Shown piece by piece: positions 51,073 through 62,390 of a stretch of 64,000 bases of DNA. The stretch lies in assembly GCF_000209165.1 (NCBI RefSeq), contig NC_009044.1, forward strand, positions 1,054,001 to 1,118,000. The letters are read 5' to 3'. The notes beneath the pieces are model-generated. The model worked only from the letters and a program-made list of their open reading frames with translations. It was not told where the DNA came from and did no database searches. Position 1 is the first letter of the stretch; each line of letters starts with the position of its first letter. A program made the position numbers and the translations under genes. Source of the DNA: Scheffersomyces stipitis CBS 6054. Lineage: Eukaryota; Ascomycota; Pichiomycetes; Serinales; Debaryomycetaceae.

Positions 51073-52281
51073 ATGTCTGTCGTATCAATCGGCAAGCCTT
51101 ACGTGCACGAAGGTGGGATTCGTCCATACTTTGAACAACAGATACAAGACACAGAGATCAAGATACAGCAAACGACACAGAACTTGAGACGGTTGGAGGC
51201 ACAGAGAAACAAGTTGAATAACAAAGTAAGACAGTTAAAAGACGAGTTGAGATTGTTGCAAGAACCGGGCTCTTATGTTGGGGAAGTTGTCAAAGTGATG
51301 GGATTGAAGAAGGTATTGGTGAAGATTCATCCTGAGGGTAAATACATTGTCAATGTAACCAAGGATATCGACATCAAGAAGTTGACTCCATCTATCAGAG
51401 TGTGCTTGAAGTCAGACTCGTACGACTTGCACAAGATTTTACCCAACAAAGTGGATCCGTTGGTTTCATTGATGATGGTGGAGAAGGTTCCCGACTCCAC
51501 TTACGATATGGTGGGTGGCTTAGATAAGCAGATCAAAGAGATCAAAGAGGTGATTGAGTTGCCAGTGAAGCATCCAGAGTTGTTTGAGAGTTTGGGAATT
51601 GCCCAGCCTAAAGGTGTTATTCTTTACGGTCCTCCTGGAACCGGTAAGACATTGTTGGCCAGAGCGGTGGCTCATCACACCGAGTGTAAGTTCATCAGAG
51701 TTTCTGGTTCTGAGTTGGTGCAAAAGTATATTGGTGAAGGTTCGCGTATGGTTCGTGAGTTATTTGTAATGGCTAGAGAACACGCCCCATCTATCATATT
51801 TATGGACGAAATCGATTCCATTGGTTCGTCACGTGTAGAAGGCTCATCTGGAGGAGACTCCGAGGTGCAGAGAACTATGTTAGAATTGTTAAACCAGTTG
51901 GACGGGTTCGAAAGCTCCAAAGACATCAAGATCATCATGGCTACTAACAGACTTGATATCTTGGACCCTGCATTGTTGAGACCTGGTAGAATCGACAGGA
52001 AGATCGAGTTCCCAGCACCTACAGTAGCTGCCAGAACCGACATCTTGAAGATTCATTCTAGATCCATGAACTTGACGAGAGGCATTGACTTGAGAAAGAT
52101 AGCCGAGAAGATGAACGGGTGTTCAGGTGCAGATGTCAAGGGTGTTTGTACCGAAGCTGGTATGTACGCATTGAGAGAAAGAAGAATCCACATTACGCAA
52201 GAAGACTTTGAGTTGGCTGTTGCCAAGGTGATGTCGAAGAACGACGAGGGAGCTGTGTCGTTGGCTAAGTTATTCAAGTAG
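51073..52281 (+). CDS. RPT6: 26S proteasome regulatory ATPase Rpt6
   Basis: 402 residues, the family length. N-terminal coiled coil (about 22-68), OB-type segment [15 protein letters not shown]...PEGKYIVNV, then the AAA module: [20 protein letters not shown], Walker A GPPGTGKT, pore loop KYIGEG, Walker B IIFMDEID, sensor [20 protein letters not shown], and an end ...SLAKLFK. The first half and the C terminus match Rpt6 (Sug1) rather than Rpt1-5. It is one of six ATPases that unfold substrates into the 20S core. The frame contains no CTG codon at all among dozens of Leu codons. Confidence 0.97.
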   Translation: MSVVSIGKPYVHEGGIRPYFEQQIQDTEIKIQQTTQNLRRLEAQRNKLNNKVRQLKDELRLLQEPGSYVGEVVKVMGLKKVLVKIHPEGKYIVNVTKDIDIKKLTPSIRVCLKSDSYDLHKILPNKVDPLVSLMMVEKVPDSTYDMVGGLDKQIKEIKEVIELPVKHPELFESLGIAQPKGVILYGPPGTGKTLLARAVAHHTECKFIRVSGSELVQKYIGEGSRMVRELFVMAREHAPSIIFMDEIDSIGSSRVEGSSGGDSEVQRTMLELLNQLDGFESSKDIKIIMATNRLDILDPALLRPGRIDRKIEFPAPTVAARTDILKIHSRSMNLTRGIDLRKIAEKMNGCSGADVKGVCTEAGMYALRERRIHITQEDFELAVAKVMSKNDEGAVSLAKLFK

Positions 52282-52717
52282 TCAATGTATCAATATAAAT
52301 TATCTCGAAAAGAAAGCGTAGGTGAGAGTATAAACTTCATAGCAGAGTACTTATTTAAATAATTAACTAAAATTAAGCGACTGTAAGCTGACAATTACGA
52401 CAGACAAAGTTATTTTGACACCTCATATAGATTAGTAGTCTCATAAATTAGACTAGTACAGTTAGTGAATATGAGAATAGAATAGAGTATCCAACTGAGA
52501 TTGTATGCAGTAAACCACTAAACACGTCTAGTTTAGCGACTCTGAGCCGCACTCTGTAGCGAAAAAGTTCCAGCTAATCAATTATGAATGGAAAACTATT
52601 CCGGCTCATTCTCAAGTTTGACCATTTGACTATCTTTAAATTCTAATTATTTAAGCCGTTTGTAACATATAACCATTTACCTTATTGGTTGTGAAAGCAG
52701 AAAAACAGCACAAAAAA

Positions 52718-54652
52718 ATGAAGGTGTCCACGTTGATAGTGTTGGTAGCCTTGAGCATATTGAATTTGGCTGGAGCTTCGAAGCTGGAACTTCTACAGCG
52801 AATCGAAACAGTAGACTCGCTTTTTTCGCATGAAGGTCCCACTTCGAATGTTCTTCAAGAATATCAATGGGTGGTAAACGATATCGAGCTGAGGGAGGCT
52901 AGAGATGTAGCCTTGCCAGAATTGGAAGCCATAGTGAGAGATTACCTCCCACAGCTATACTTCAAAAAGGCTCTAATAGAGCTCAATTTGAATAAAGATG
53001 CTGCAGCCATAGGAGACTTGAAGAAAGTTTTGCAACTTGATCCTACAAAGAAGCCAGCGAAGATAAAATTGGTGGAGATTTTGCTTGAAAAAGGTGACGT
53101 TGTCACTCTCAAACAGTTTCTTAATCTCAAGGAAGATTCCGAGACTATTGAAAAGATTCAGCATTGGGAGAAATCGATAGAAGATGCCGAGAGACTCTTT
53201 TTGAATAATGACTTTCTTTCCTGTGTCAGACTACTAGAAGAAGACGTTTTGCTGTTAACCCCGCTGAACGGCCAAGCTCACGAATTGCATTACCAGTCTA
53301 TTCTTCGTTTGTACCATAATGATCCGACACTCGTGTTGGAAAGTAGAGGAGAAAAGATTGCCGTAGCAAAAATAATTATCAGGGACATCCAGACTCTTAT
53401 CAAGCTACAACCTTTGGCAAACTTGAAGCTCTACGATACGTTATCGAATTTCTTCTTGTTCACAGAAAGTCAGTTTGACATCGCCAGAAGCTACATCAAA
53501 AATTGCTTGAGAATAGACAACGACTTTAAACCTTGTGGATCCATTTCGAAATTCTTGACTAAATTTCAAGACTTCTTGCGGCTATTTGAAGAGTATTCCA
53601 TCATCATTGGCCATTATTATGTGACTTTGGAAGGGTCTAGTTCCCTGAATCTCAATGACGAACTCGTAGATCCAGGCATAAATTTCAAGTTTGTCAATGA
53701 TTTTTTGTTTCACTCTGAGATCAAGGTTTCTAAATTGGAAAAGAGGCTATTACCACCGAATATCAAGAACAACTACGACTACTTGTTGCATCGTGCTTCG
53801 ACGTTTCTTGTAGAACATGCAGGAAGCGATGTTGCGATTGGTGAACTCAAGTTCACCAATGATTTGAACAAAATCTCATGCGAATCGTTCATTAGAATGA
53901 ATGACGTCAAGAGAGCTGGTCCATACTGTGCGAAGGTAAAAGATGCCTTCTTGCCCAAGAGTTTACCAGACGTCGACAAGTTGCTTCAGGCTAAGAAGTT
54001 TGGAGAAGCGCAAGCAATTCTTGATCAGTTCAACGCTAATGTCAAACAGACGAAGATGTTTCTGGACAGATACCATAAGATTGAAGAAGTATTGAAAAGT
54101 CAACAACAACAGCAGCAACAACGACAACAGCAACACTTCCGTCAGCAGCAGCAGCAACAAAGACAATACCAGCAACAGCAGCAACAAAGACAACAATCCA
54201 ACGCCAAACCAGCCAACGATTACTATAAGATTTTAGACATTTCGCGTGATGCTGACGACAAAACAATCAAGAAAGCTTACCGTGCACAAACGTTGAAGTA
54301 TCACCCTGACAAATTCATGAAGAGTGGATTAAGCAAGGAAGAGATTGAAACAAAGATGCAAGACGTCAATCAAGCGTACGAAGTGTTGTCCAACAAGGAA
54401 TTGAAAGAAAGATACGACAGAGGAGATGATCCCAATGTTCCAAATGGAGCCGGAACCGGAGGAGGAAATCCATTCGGCAATGCTTTCAAAGGAGGCAATT
54501 TCAATTTCGGGCAACAATTTTCACACCAGTTCTTCCAGAATGGTGGAGGGGCAGGGGGTTTCGGATTTGGTGGATCAAGCCAGTTTGGAGGATTTGGAAA
54601 GGGACACAGACACAAAGTAAAATTCAGCAAGAACAAGAAAAAGAGGAGTTGA
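52718..54652 (+). CDS. JEM1: ER-lumenal J-domain protein Jem1
   Basis: 644 residues from the ATG at 52718, which opens a signal peptide (MKVSTLIVLVALSILNLAGA); the frame is open a little upstream but without ATG. TPR-like helices fill about 60-450. A Gln-rich stretch (about 464-495) precedes the J domain (DYYKILDISRDADD, HPDK, then NQAYEVLSNKELKERYD) and a Gly/Phe-rich tail. S. cerevisiae Jem1 has the same order: signal, TPR-like region, QQQ tract, J domain, GF tail. It assists Kar2/BiP in folding, ERAD and nuclear fusion. No HDEL-type retention signal; the tail is basic (KKKRS). Confidence 0.87.
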   Translation: MKVSTLIVLVALSILNLAGASKLELLQRIETVDSLFSHEGPTSNVLQEYQWVVNDIELREARDVALPELEAIVRDYLPQLYFKKALIELNLNKDAAAIGDLKKVLQLDPTKKPAKIKLVEILLEKGDVVTLKQFLNLKEDSETIEKIQHWEKSIEDAERLFLNNDFLSCVRLLEEDVLLLTPLNGQAHELHYQSILRLYHNDPTLVLESRGEKIAVAKIIIRDIQTLIKLQPLANLKLYDTLSNFFLFTESQFDIARSYIKNCLRIDNDFKPCGSISKFLTKFQDFLRLFEEYSIIIGHYYVTLEGSSSLNLNDELVDPGINFKFVNDFLFHSEIKVSKLEKRLLPPNIKNNYDYLLHRASTFLVEHAGSDVAIGELKFTNDLNKISCESFIRMNDVKRAGPYCAKVKDAFLPKSLPDVDKLLQAKKFGEAQAILDQFNANVKQTKMFLDRYHKIEEVLKSQQQQQQQRQQQHFRQQQQQQRQYQQQQQQRQQSNAKPANDYYKILDISRDADDKTIKKAYRAQTLKYHPDKFMKSGLSKEEIETKMQDVNQAYEVLSNKELKERYDRGDDPNVPNGAGTGGGNPFGNAFKGGNFNFGQQFSHQFFQNGGGAGGFGFGGSSQFGGFGKGHRHKVKFSKNKKKRS

Positions 54653-55461
54653 ACATAGTATAATAGACACAGCAAATTTATATAGCTGTTTAGAATGGAA
54701 TGTAACAATACATGGGTAGATCTACGAACCCCAAATGGGAACCGAATGGTGCATATTTACTACTTTTAGCATGGGCTAATTGATTTTGTTGATAATCAAT
54801 ATGCAAGCAATTTGTAATTATGTCAGTGTCTAACAAAACAAGTCAAATATTAAGTCAAACAGTTACTTCTTTTGCATATATTTTGAAAATAATATTATTG
54901 ACATCAAGTGGTTGCAATCTTGCGATAAACTTCTTCTGCTATATGTACAGTTATGTCACAAAAGGATCTGAGATCCTCGAGCGCCGTTTTGGGATGGGGC
55001 ACAACGTCTAACGGTCACATGACTCTTATCAGCCACTCTAATCAGATTGTTGGGGATGGCGTTTGGTCTCTGTGGTTCAATCCAGAGAAATTGTATTTCA
55101 ATTATTTCTTTTCTACAACTCTTTTTTCTATTTTCGAGAATAGTTGCTAATTGAATATTCCTTTCTTTCTCTATATTAAGTTGCTTGATTGAATTTCGTT
55201 GTTTGACTTCACCATTGACTACTCCTTTGCTTCTTACTAATTGTCGCTCTTTCTCGTCTGGTACTGACACAAATTCGAAGAAGAGTCATCTTGGAATTAG
55301 AAATCTTACAATTGATAACCACTGTTCTTGTTCATTGTAGCAGTTGATTCTAATATCGTTGTCTGTCTTTATTAGTTGTTATCATTACTGTTATTTGTCT
55401 CTCTCAAGATCCTATTGGAAATTGTTTGAATAGTTATCATTCTTTATCACTATACTTAAAA
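54653..55461 (+). promoter_or_regulatory. APE3 upstream region with nitrogen-control-like motifs
   Basis: About 800 bp without a gene. TGACTC (Gcn4-type core, 55020-55025) overlaps CTTATC (GATA-type, 55025-55030). A GGATCTGAGATCC dyad lies at 54963-54975. The promoter before APE3 is T/C-rich. Control by Gcn4/GATA factors would suit a vacuolar peptidase but is inferred. Confidence 0.4.
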
Positions 55462-57063
55462 ATGAAGATCAACACTTTAACGCTCTCAGCTTCGTTGTCG
55501 ATCTTGACAGCCATCAATTCTTTGCCTTTCGACCTGAAACAACTCCAGCAATCGTTCCAATTGAATGTTCCCGGTTTAGAATTAGACGGTACTCCATTAA
55601 AGGATGCACCTGAATTCTCGAAACAAGACTTCAACGCTTTGCCAGAAATCGACACTGAGCAATTGCAGGCGTTGATCAACGAGGCTGGTTTGAAGTCGCG
55701 TGCCGAAACTTTGTTTTCGATTGCTGAACGCTCCAAAGCCGACTACGGACATCCTACCAGAGTCATTGGCTCTGCTGGTCATTGGGGAACCATCGATTAC
55801 ATCAAGGCCGAGTTGGCCAAGTTGAGAGGCTACTTCACCTTTGACGTCCAAGCATTCTTTGCTGTAGACGGAAAGGTCAACTCGTACTCATTGCTTGTCG
55901 ATGGCACAGAGCCGAAATCCTTGCTTCCTTTAAGCTTGACTCCTCCTACTCCTAACGGAAGACCAGTTCACGGTAAATTGGTGTTGGTGGAAAACTTCGG
56001 CTGTTCCGTCGAAGACTTTCCCAAATACACCAAGGATAACATTGCGTTGATCAAGAGAGGAGAATGTGCCTTCGGAGATAAATCCATCAATGCTGGACTT
56101 GCTGGAGCTGCAGGTGCCATCATCTACGATCCTGAAGGAGCTTTGCACGGTACCTTGGGATCTCCAACTGGTAAGGAGGTTCCTACGCTTTCTATCTCTG
56201 AAAAGGACGCAGCACATTTTGTCAAAGTGTTGTCTAAGCATCCTCATCATAAGTTCAAAACCACTTTATATGTAGACTCGTATGTCAAGAACATCAGAAC
56301 TTTAAACGTTATCGCCGAAACTAGATTTGGCGATCATGACAATGTCGTTTCCTTGGGAGCACACTCAGATTCTGTTACTGAAGGTCCTGGTATCAATGAC
56401 GACGGTTCTGGTACCATTTCGTTGTTAGAGGTTGCAAAATACTTGTCTCAGTTTAAGGTCAACAACGCTGTAAGATTCGCCTGGTGGGCTGCCGAGGAAG
56501 AGGGCTTGCTTGGTTCTGATCACTATGCCAACTCGTTAAGTCCCGAAGAAAATTCTAAGCTCAGATTGTTCATGGACTACGACATGATGGCATCTCCTAA
56601 CTACGAATATGAAGTGTACGATGCCAACAACAAGGACCACCCCAACGGTTCTGGAACCTTGAAGGACTTGTACATCGATTGGTATACCCAACACGGGTTG
56701 AACTACTCTTTGGTTCCATTTGACGGCAGATCAGACTATGTTGGTTTTATCGATAACGGCATTCCAGCTGGCGGCATTGCTACTGGTGCTGAAGGTGTAA
56801 AGTCTCCCGAGGCTCAAAAGAAGTTTGGCGGTGAAGCTGGTAAGTGGTTTGACCCATGTTACCATCAATTGTGTGACGATTTGTCGAACCCAGACTATGA
56901 AGCTTGGGTGATCAACACTAAATTGATTGCACACTCCGTTGCTACCTATGCCAAAACTTTCGAAGGTTTCCCAGAAAGAGAAAACGCTACTGAAGCCTCC
57001 ATCTCTGAAGCTGGCAAGAAGAAGTCCAACTTCAAGTTCCACGGTTCCAACTTGATCATGTAG
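55462..57063 (+). CDS. APE3: Vacuolar aminopeptidase Y (Ape3)
   Basis: 533 residues from the ATG at 55462. Signal peptide (INTLTLSASLSILTAINSLP) then a propeptide-like segment. A PA domain lies at about 155-270 (LVLVENFGCSVEDFP, IALIKRGECAFGDKS). The M28 zinc peptidase follows with ligand motifs GAHSDSV, NDDGSG, EEEGLLGS, MDYDMM and CYHQLCDD. Several N-glycosylation sequons are present. S. cerevisiae Ape3 is 537 residues, delivered to the vacuole as a proenzyme through the secretory route and cleaved there. All catalytic residues are present. Confidence 0.95.
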   Translation: MKINTLTLSASLSILTAINSLPFDLKQLQQSFQLNVPGLELDGTPLKDAPEFSKQDFNALPEIDTEQLQALINEAGLKSRAETLFSIAERSKADYGHPTRVIGSAGHWGTIDYIKAELAKLRGYFTFDVQAFFAVDGKVNSYSLLVDGTEPKSLLPLSLTPPTPNGRPVHGKLVLVENFGCSVEDFPKYTKDNIALIKRGECAFGDKSINAGLAGAAGAIIYDPEGALHGTLGSPTGKEVPTLSISEKDAAHFVKVLSKHPHHKFKTTLYVDSYVKNIRTLNVIAETRFGDHDNVVSLGAHSDSVTEGPGINDDGSGTISLLEVAKYLSQFKVNNAVRFAWWAAEEEGLLGSDHYANSLSPEENSKLRLFMDYDMMASPNYEYEVYDANNKDHPNGSGTLKDLYIDWYTQHGLNYSLVPFDGRSDYVGFIDNGIPAGGIATGAEGVKSPEAQKKFGGEAGKWFDPCYHQLCDDLSNPDYEAWVINTKLIAHSVATYAKTFEGFPERENATEASISEAGKKKSNFKFHGSNLIM

Positions 57064-57851
57064 GTGTATTTTGGAAAAGAAGTGGACATTTATCCGATTT
57101 ACTAGAATCCTACTTGTTTAAAAGTGGTCCGATCCATTCAAATTTAAGTCTTTTACTCTATTTAACAATATAAGCAACTAGATATAAGTCAGACCAATAA
57201 CTAAATGTTTATGAAAACGTAGTAAGAATATACGCTCACTATGAAAGTTTAGTGAAGTATATTTTGGATACTATTGTAAGTAGATCGTATATTATATATT
57301 GTAATTTGTAGTGATTGGAAGCCCTGTGCTTGAATCCTCCACCAGATATAGTTTAACTGGGAATCCCCCACAACAGTACTTACATATATAGATCCCCCAC
57401 GCATCCCCCACTCTAATAGTGCTAATCTTTCCGAATCTTCGGCGGCAGAAGCTAGTCGGAAGTTGAAGAAATAGCAGTCGGAAATGTTTTCGCTCGTGCG
57501 GATCAACTTAGGTAGACTTGAGCTATGTCTATCAATAGAGCCTGACTTCAAATAGGAATTGTGATTGTACATAGCTTCGATACATTACCGGAAAAACCCC
57601 AGATCCATTTGTGGCAGCCTTCCCGCGTACCTGGTGTGCAATTGCTGAAGAATAATTCGCTATACCCTGACTGTGGAGCTTTACGCACGTTATCTAGTAG
57701 ATAATATTGAGTAGTGGGGGAATAGTATACCCTCGTAAATGCGGTCGGTTGTACCTTCAGAGTCGGATCCACACCATCTCCTCCCCATATCTGAAATATT
57801 GGTTATAAAAGAGATAGGATATCCTATAGTAACATCAGTCGTGGTCTAAGA
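57064..57851 (+). promoter_or_regulatory. GOR1 upstream region with GTGGGG motifs
   Basis: CCCCCAC occurs at 57365-57371, 57394-57400 and 57405-57411, and GTGGGGG at 57714-57720. GYGGGG is the core bound by Mig1/CreA-type glucose repressors. TATAAAA at 57804-57810, about 45 bp before the ATG. The four sites suggest carbon-source control; other C2H2 factors could also bind. Confidence 0.5.
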
Positions 57852-59063
57852 ATGATTTTGAACAAGCACGGCTCTTTTCGTATTTCAGCCTGTTCTCGAA
57901 CTTCGCTGTCTTCCTATAGTTTGATTTACCCATCAAAAGCTCACCGCCACAGTATAGCTTCAACTATTTTTTCCACAGCTACCTCCACCTCAAAATTATC
58001 AATGACTACTTCAACTTCGACACCTAGATCTTCTAAGCCCAAGGTCTTGCGAGTAGGGAAAATCGATTTTGCTCAAGAAAAATGGGCTCAATTGGCCCAA
58101 GTAGCAGAAATCGTTGACTGTGATTCTCCAAATAGAGAACAGTTCTTCGAAGACTTGAAGACAAAATACTCAGATGTAGTAAGCATCGCCAGAACATTTT
58201 ATAGCGTAGAACAAACCGGAAGATTCGATGCGGAGTTGGTCTCGCACTTTCCTGACTCTGTTAGATCTGTGAGTCACAATGGCGCTGGCTACGACCAAGT
58301 AGATGTGGAACCATTGACAGCAAGAGGCATCCAGCTCTCGAATGTTACTGTGCCGGTGGAAGCCCCCACGGCCGATACCGCAGTCTACTTACTTTTGTCT
58401 ACACTTCGTAATTTCCAAATTGGCCACGACTTGGCTGTCAAGGGCCAATGGCCCACAGCAAAATGTGGTGGTGCTGCCTTGGGCCATTTGCCTGAGAGTC
58501 AGACTGTAGGTATCCTTGGAATGGGTGGTATCGGAAGAGCTATTCGCGACAGATTGAAGCCATTTGGTTTCAAAAAAATCATCTACTACAATCGGAAACA
58601 GCTCACTCCTGAATTGGAGGCTGGAGCTGATTATGTGTCGTACGACGAGTTGATCTCTCAGAGCGACATTATCTGCATCAGTATTCCCTTGAACGCCAAT
58701 ACCAGACATAGCATCAATAAGGAAGTCATCTCCAAGATGAAGGACGGTGTCATATTGGTCAACACTGCCAGAGGTGCCGTCATCAATGAAAGCGAGTTGC
58801 TTCAGGCATTGAAGGATGGAAAAATTGGAGCCTTTGGATCTGACGTGTTTGAACACGAGCCCCAAGTTCCTCAGGAATTGCTTGATTTGCCTAACGTGGT
58901 CAGTTTGCCTCATATGGGAACGCATGCTGTAGAAGCCATGAAAAACATGGAAGAGTTTGTAGTTGACAATATCTTGCAATTCTTGACAACTGGGAAGGTG
59001 AAGACCATCGTCCCAGAACAGTATAGCATGGATATTGCTTTGGAGCCATTGGTCAAGACATAG
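57852..59063 (+). CDS. GOR1: Glyoxylate/hydroxyacid reductase Gor1
   Basis: 403 residues. D-isomer-specific 2-hydroxyacid dehydrogenase: Rossmann motif GILGMGGIGRAI, catalytic Arg in NTARGAVI, Glu in FEHEPQVP and His in LPHMGTHA. S. cerevisiae Gor1 is about 350 residues; the extra about 50 at the N terminus are Ser/Thr/Arg-rich without acids (MILNKHGSFRISACSRTSLS), like a mitochondrial presequence. A second in-frame ATG (codon 51, 58002) would give the short cytosolic form. It reduces glyoxylate and related acids with NAD(P)H. Confidence 0.9.
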   Translation: MILNKHGSFRISACSRTSLSSYSLIYPSKAHRHSIASTIFSTATSTSKLSMTTSTSTPRSSKPKVLRVGKIDFAQEKWAQLAQVAEIVDCDSPNREQFFEDLKTKYSDVVSIARTFYSVEQTGRFDAELVSHFPDSVRSVSHNGAGYDQVDVEPLTARGIQLSNVTVPVEAPTADTAVYLLLSTLRNFQIGHDLAVKGQWPTAKCGGAALGHLPESQTVGILGMGGIGRAIRDRLKPFGFKKIIYYNRKQLTPELEAGADYVSYDELISQSDIICISIPLNANTRHSINKEVISKMKDGVILVNTARGAVINESELLQALKDGKIGAFGSDVFEHEPQVPQELLDLPNVVSLPHMGTHAVEAMKNMEEFVVDNILQFLTTGKVKTIVPEQYSMDIALEPLVKT

Positions 59064-61155
59064 TTAGCATAACTCCTACTAGAATGGCAGGAATATTAGG
59101 TATTACAATATCAGCACTAACGGAGTAGTTTCTAGACCTATGCACGAAGCAGAACACCAGATAAGCATGATAAAGACACACATTATAGATATATGCACAA
59201 TATACAAGTTTATGCAGATTTCTATTAAAGTTGCAGCCATGAATATTTTGCGGCAATTGCAACTTACATTCAGTAGCCACATAATCAGAACAGACGAGAT
59301 GCAGATCCACAGTTTCGTATTTGAGTGCTGTATCAAAGCTATCATATCTCCGTTCACCTTGCAGGAATACCACAATACAGATCCAAATATAGAACCGATG
59401 TTACAGTTCAATTGAAGCTTATATGAGAATATTATTCAGTTAATGACCTTATAGTTATATGAGTGCAAGTATATATTCTCTTCCTGCTGAACAAAACGGC
59501 CCTTCTCCATCCTTCTTCAAGTTTCTACTAATATACATTAGTACTAATGCCTCGTACTTTTGCTCTTTTTTACACACAATTAAGCATTTCTTCAAAATAT
59601 CCGAACAATAAGCAGCCCAGTATCACCAGGACTGCGCTTCTGTTCAAGCCAGCTCGTCAACAGCAATCACCACTTTGCTCGCTAGTGACGTAGCGTATTG
59701 TGTCATCAAGCGCCTGTCTACAAATGGTTGCAACTTGTGAGCCTAGTCCGTATTTCGGGTTTCTAAGCGGTCGTGCATAACTCATGGGAGCCGTGTCAGC
59801 AATGAAGACTAGATTTATGGCTCCAACTGCTCTTATTGTGGAGGTCTACAAAGCAGAAATTAATGGGGATGTTGTTTCCGAAACATGGGATTCTGTTGCT
59901 GGATTTTTAAGGATGGCGATGTAGAGTTCTCAAGATGTAGCTGTAGATTTTTGCTTATCGTCGATGAATTCCTCGGATTAAATAGTTGCAAAATTTAATT
60001 CTCCGCAATTCTTGCAACCGAAGTACATACGTTTCTTGTTTTCTGCCCAAGTTCCCACTGTGCCGTAGATTACGAGCATGTTATGACAAACTCATCTCAA
60101 ACTTACTCATACTTTCGATACCGGATTTCGGCCTGGGCTGGAGTTTATATACATTGCATTTTTTCATCACTCTGGCCTGGAATAATATTTATTTAGCAAT
60201 TTTCTATTATATTAGGAAGCCACGAACACAGGTAGATTTCAATCCTTCTACGGCATCTTCTAACAATATCATCGTTGTAACAACAGCCTGACAAAAGCGC
60301 AGCTTGCATAGTTTGTCTTTCTGTCAAAACTTGATATTCCCCGTAATTCCAGATTCCACGCGCAAGTGCTCTAGTTTCACCCTCGTCGGCGTTTCCATTG
60401 TCCTTCTATCTCACTCAGCTTCCTCAAAGCTACAACTAGGTCGGACTACGAATATCTACAGCAATTGCTACGAATACAGCTTTACCTCAGCACAGCAGTA
60501 GTTTCTAGAAGACAACGACTGCTCTTGAATCACTATTTGAACCTATTTTCTTCCGTCTACCCCATCTTATAACGGAGCCGGAGCACACGCCGAATCTCAA
60601 GCGCTAACCGAACAAAAAATTGGAGAGCCTAGACCAGAAGAAACAAGTGCCAGATAACGTTACCAGAACCCTCTAAAATATCCAACAACTGTATCTACAG
60701 ACTGTTATCTCGGGCTGCAGCTTAGTACAGAGCCTCATACCGGCTTCCATTCTCCTCCCGCCGCCCATCCCATCTGAAAAATTCATATTCAGATTCTCAT
60801 TTATTACTCGCAAAATTTTTAGATTTTTTTCCACTGCGAGCCATTCTCACAGGAAATTTCTAGGGCCGATTTTTCACTTTCACTCCGCTGGTTTTTAGAA
60901 ACTTTGTTCGTACTAGTTTAGTTGCTTTTACCACCGTTCGTGCTTCACCCGCTGTTCTGGTGCTCCTGTGCTATTCCCGTTGCTACTGTTTCCTTGACGA
61001 ATTCCGAATTCGGGCCATCCAACCTGCAAAACTATAGAAGTCCGTCTTTTTCAATCTCATCCACTCCAGAATTCAAAACGAATTCAACAATTCAAGAAAG
61101 CATTCTGAAACAAGAATCCCAAAAGAGCTATTATAAATTATCATTTCCAGTAGCA
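59064..61155. other. 2.1-kb intergenic region GOR1/mitoferrin
   Basis: No gene recognised. The last 300 bp are pyrimidine-rich. The frame in front of the mitoferrin ATG is open from 60922 but lacks an ATG. Motifs of the CACCC type occur near 60379 and 60946; too short to interpret. Confidence 0.45.
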
Positions 61156-62127
61156 ATGGAACACCAAATCCAATTCCTCCAGAAGGAAGCCATCGAAATA
61201 GACTATGAAGCCTTGCCAGAAGACGCTTCGCTCGCTGCCCATCTTGGGGCAGGTGCGTTGGCAGGAATCATGGAACACACAGTCATGTTCCCCATCGATT
61301 CATTGAAGACCAGAATGCAAATCGCCACTCTGAAACAGGAGTTATCTAGAGGTGTTGTAGCGGCTATCTCAAAGATTTCGTCATCTGAAGGTGCGTATGC
61401 CTTATGGAGAGGTGTCTCCTCGGTCGTTTTGGGCGCTGGTCCAGCACATGCTGTATATTTCTCAGTGTTTGAAGCTTCGAAGACGATGTTGGTGCAGAGA
61501 TTGACCAATTCTCCTCACTCCACCAAAATAGTTACTGACGAAAACCACCCGTTGATTGCATCTGCTGCTGGGATTGCTGCAACTACAGCTTCCGATGCCT
61601 TGATGACTCCGTTCGATGTTTTGAAACAGAGAATGCAGGCCAGCCCAGCTTTGAGCGGAGGAGGTCAATCAACTTCCGTCAAGTTATTCCATACAGCTGC
61701 CCAGATATACCGTACAGAAGGGCTCTCAGCATTCTACATCTCGTACCCTACGACGCTTTTCACAAACATACCTTTTGCCGCATTGAACTTTGGCTTCTAT
61801 GAATATTGTTCCTCGGTGTTGAACCCGTCACATTCCTACAACCCATACTTGCATTGTGTCAGTGGAGGCATTGCCGGTGGTGTGGCTGCCGCCTTGACCA
61901 ACCCGTTGGACTGTATCAAGACGGCCTTACAAACTAGAGGGATTTCTCAAAGCGAGACATTGAGAAATATCAACGGTTTCAAATCAGCTGCCACAGCCTT
62001 ATATAAACACGCGGGTATATCGTCGTTCACAAAGGGTTTGAAGCCGAGAATTATCTTCAACGTCCCCAGTACTGCTATCTCCTGGACCGCGTATGAGATG
62101 GCCAAGGAAGTATTGTTGAGAAAGTGA
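61156..62127 (+). CDS. MRS3: Mitochondrial iron carrier (mitoferrin)
   Basis: 323 residues from the ATG at 61156. Three carrier repeats with signatures FPIDSLKTRMQ, TPFDVLKQRMQ and NPLDCIKTALQTRG. The N-terminal YEALPEDASLAAHLGAGALAGIMEHTVMFPID and the GAGPAHAVYFSVFE segment are mitoferrin hallmarks. The protein brings Fe2+ through the inner membrane for heme and Fe-S synthesis. S. cerevisiae has the pair MRS3/MRS4 and CTG yeasts usually one gene, so either symbol could apply. Upstream the frame is open for 78 codons without ATG; I treat that as leader. Confidence 0.93.
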   Translation: MEHQIQFLQKEAIEIDYEALPEDASLAAHLGAGALAGIMEHTVMFPIDSLKTRMQIATLKQELSRGVVAAISKISSSEGAYALWRGVSSVVLGAGPAHAVYFSVFEASKTMLVQRLTNSPHSTKIVTDENHPLIASAAGIAATTASDALMTPFDVLKQRMQASPALSGGGQSTSVKLFHTAAQIYRTEGLSAFYISYPTTLFTNIPFAALNFGFYEYCSSVLNPSHSYNPYLHCVSGGIAGGVAAALTNPLDCIKTALQTRGISQSETLRNINGFKSAATALYKHAGISSFTKGLKPRIIFNVPSTAISWTAYEMAKEVLLRK

Positions 62128-62390
62128 ACTCTCTAACTGCTGACGATTTACGAAAAAGGATGCTACCTCTACACCTCTCATTTACATTTAGCTGTGTATT
62201 ACTTGTACATATGTTTGCTTGAATCGAATCGTTCGGGCTGCTTTAGAGCTGTCTATCATCGTTGTAGTCGTGTAGTCGTTAATTCGTAAAATTATATGAG
62301 ATTGCATGAGATATGAAAAGTATACTTTTCCATGAGCACAGATCGAATTCATATTAATTCACAATTCGCAATCCATTTTCTTGCTTCTAT

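Noticed and set aside
57310..57350. tRNA-like stretch with a B-box-like GCTTGAATCC
   Set aside because: No cloverleaf with an acceptor stem can be formed around it.
60922..61155. N-terminal extension of the mitoferrin (78 codons)
   Set aside because: It has no ATG and mitoferrins normally start where the 61156 ATG is; treated as untranslated leader.
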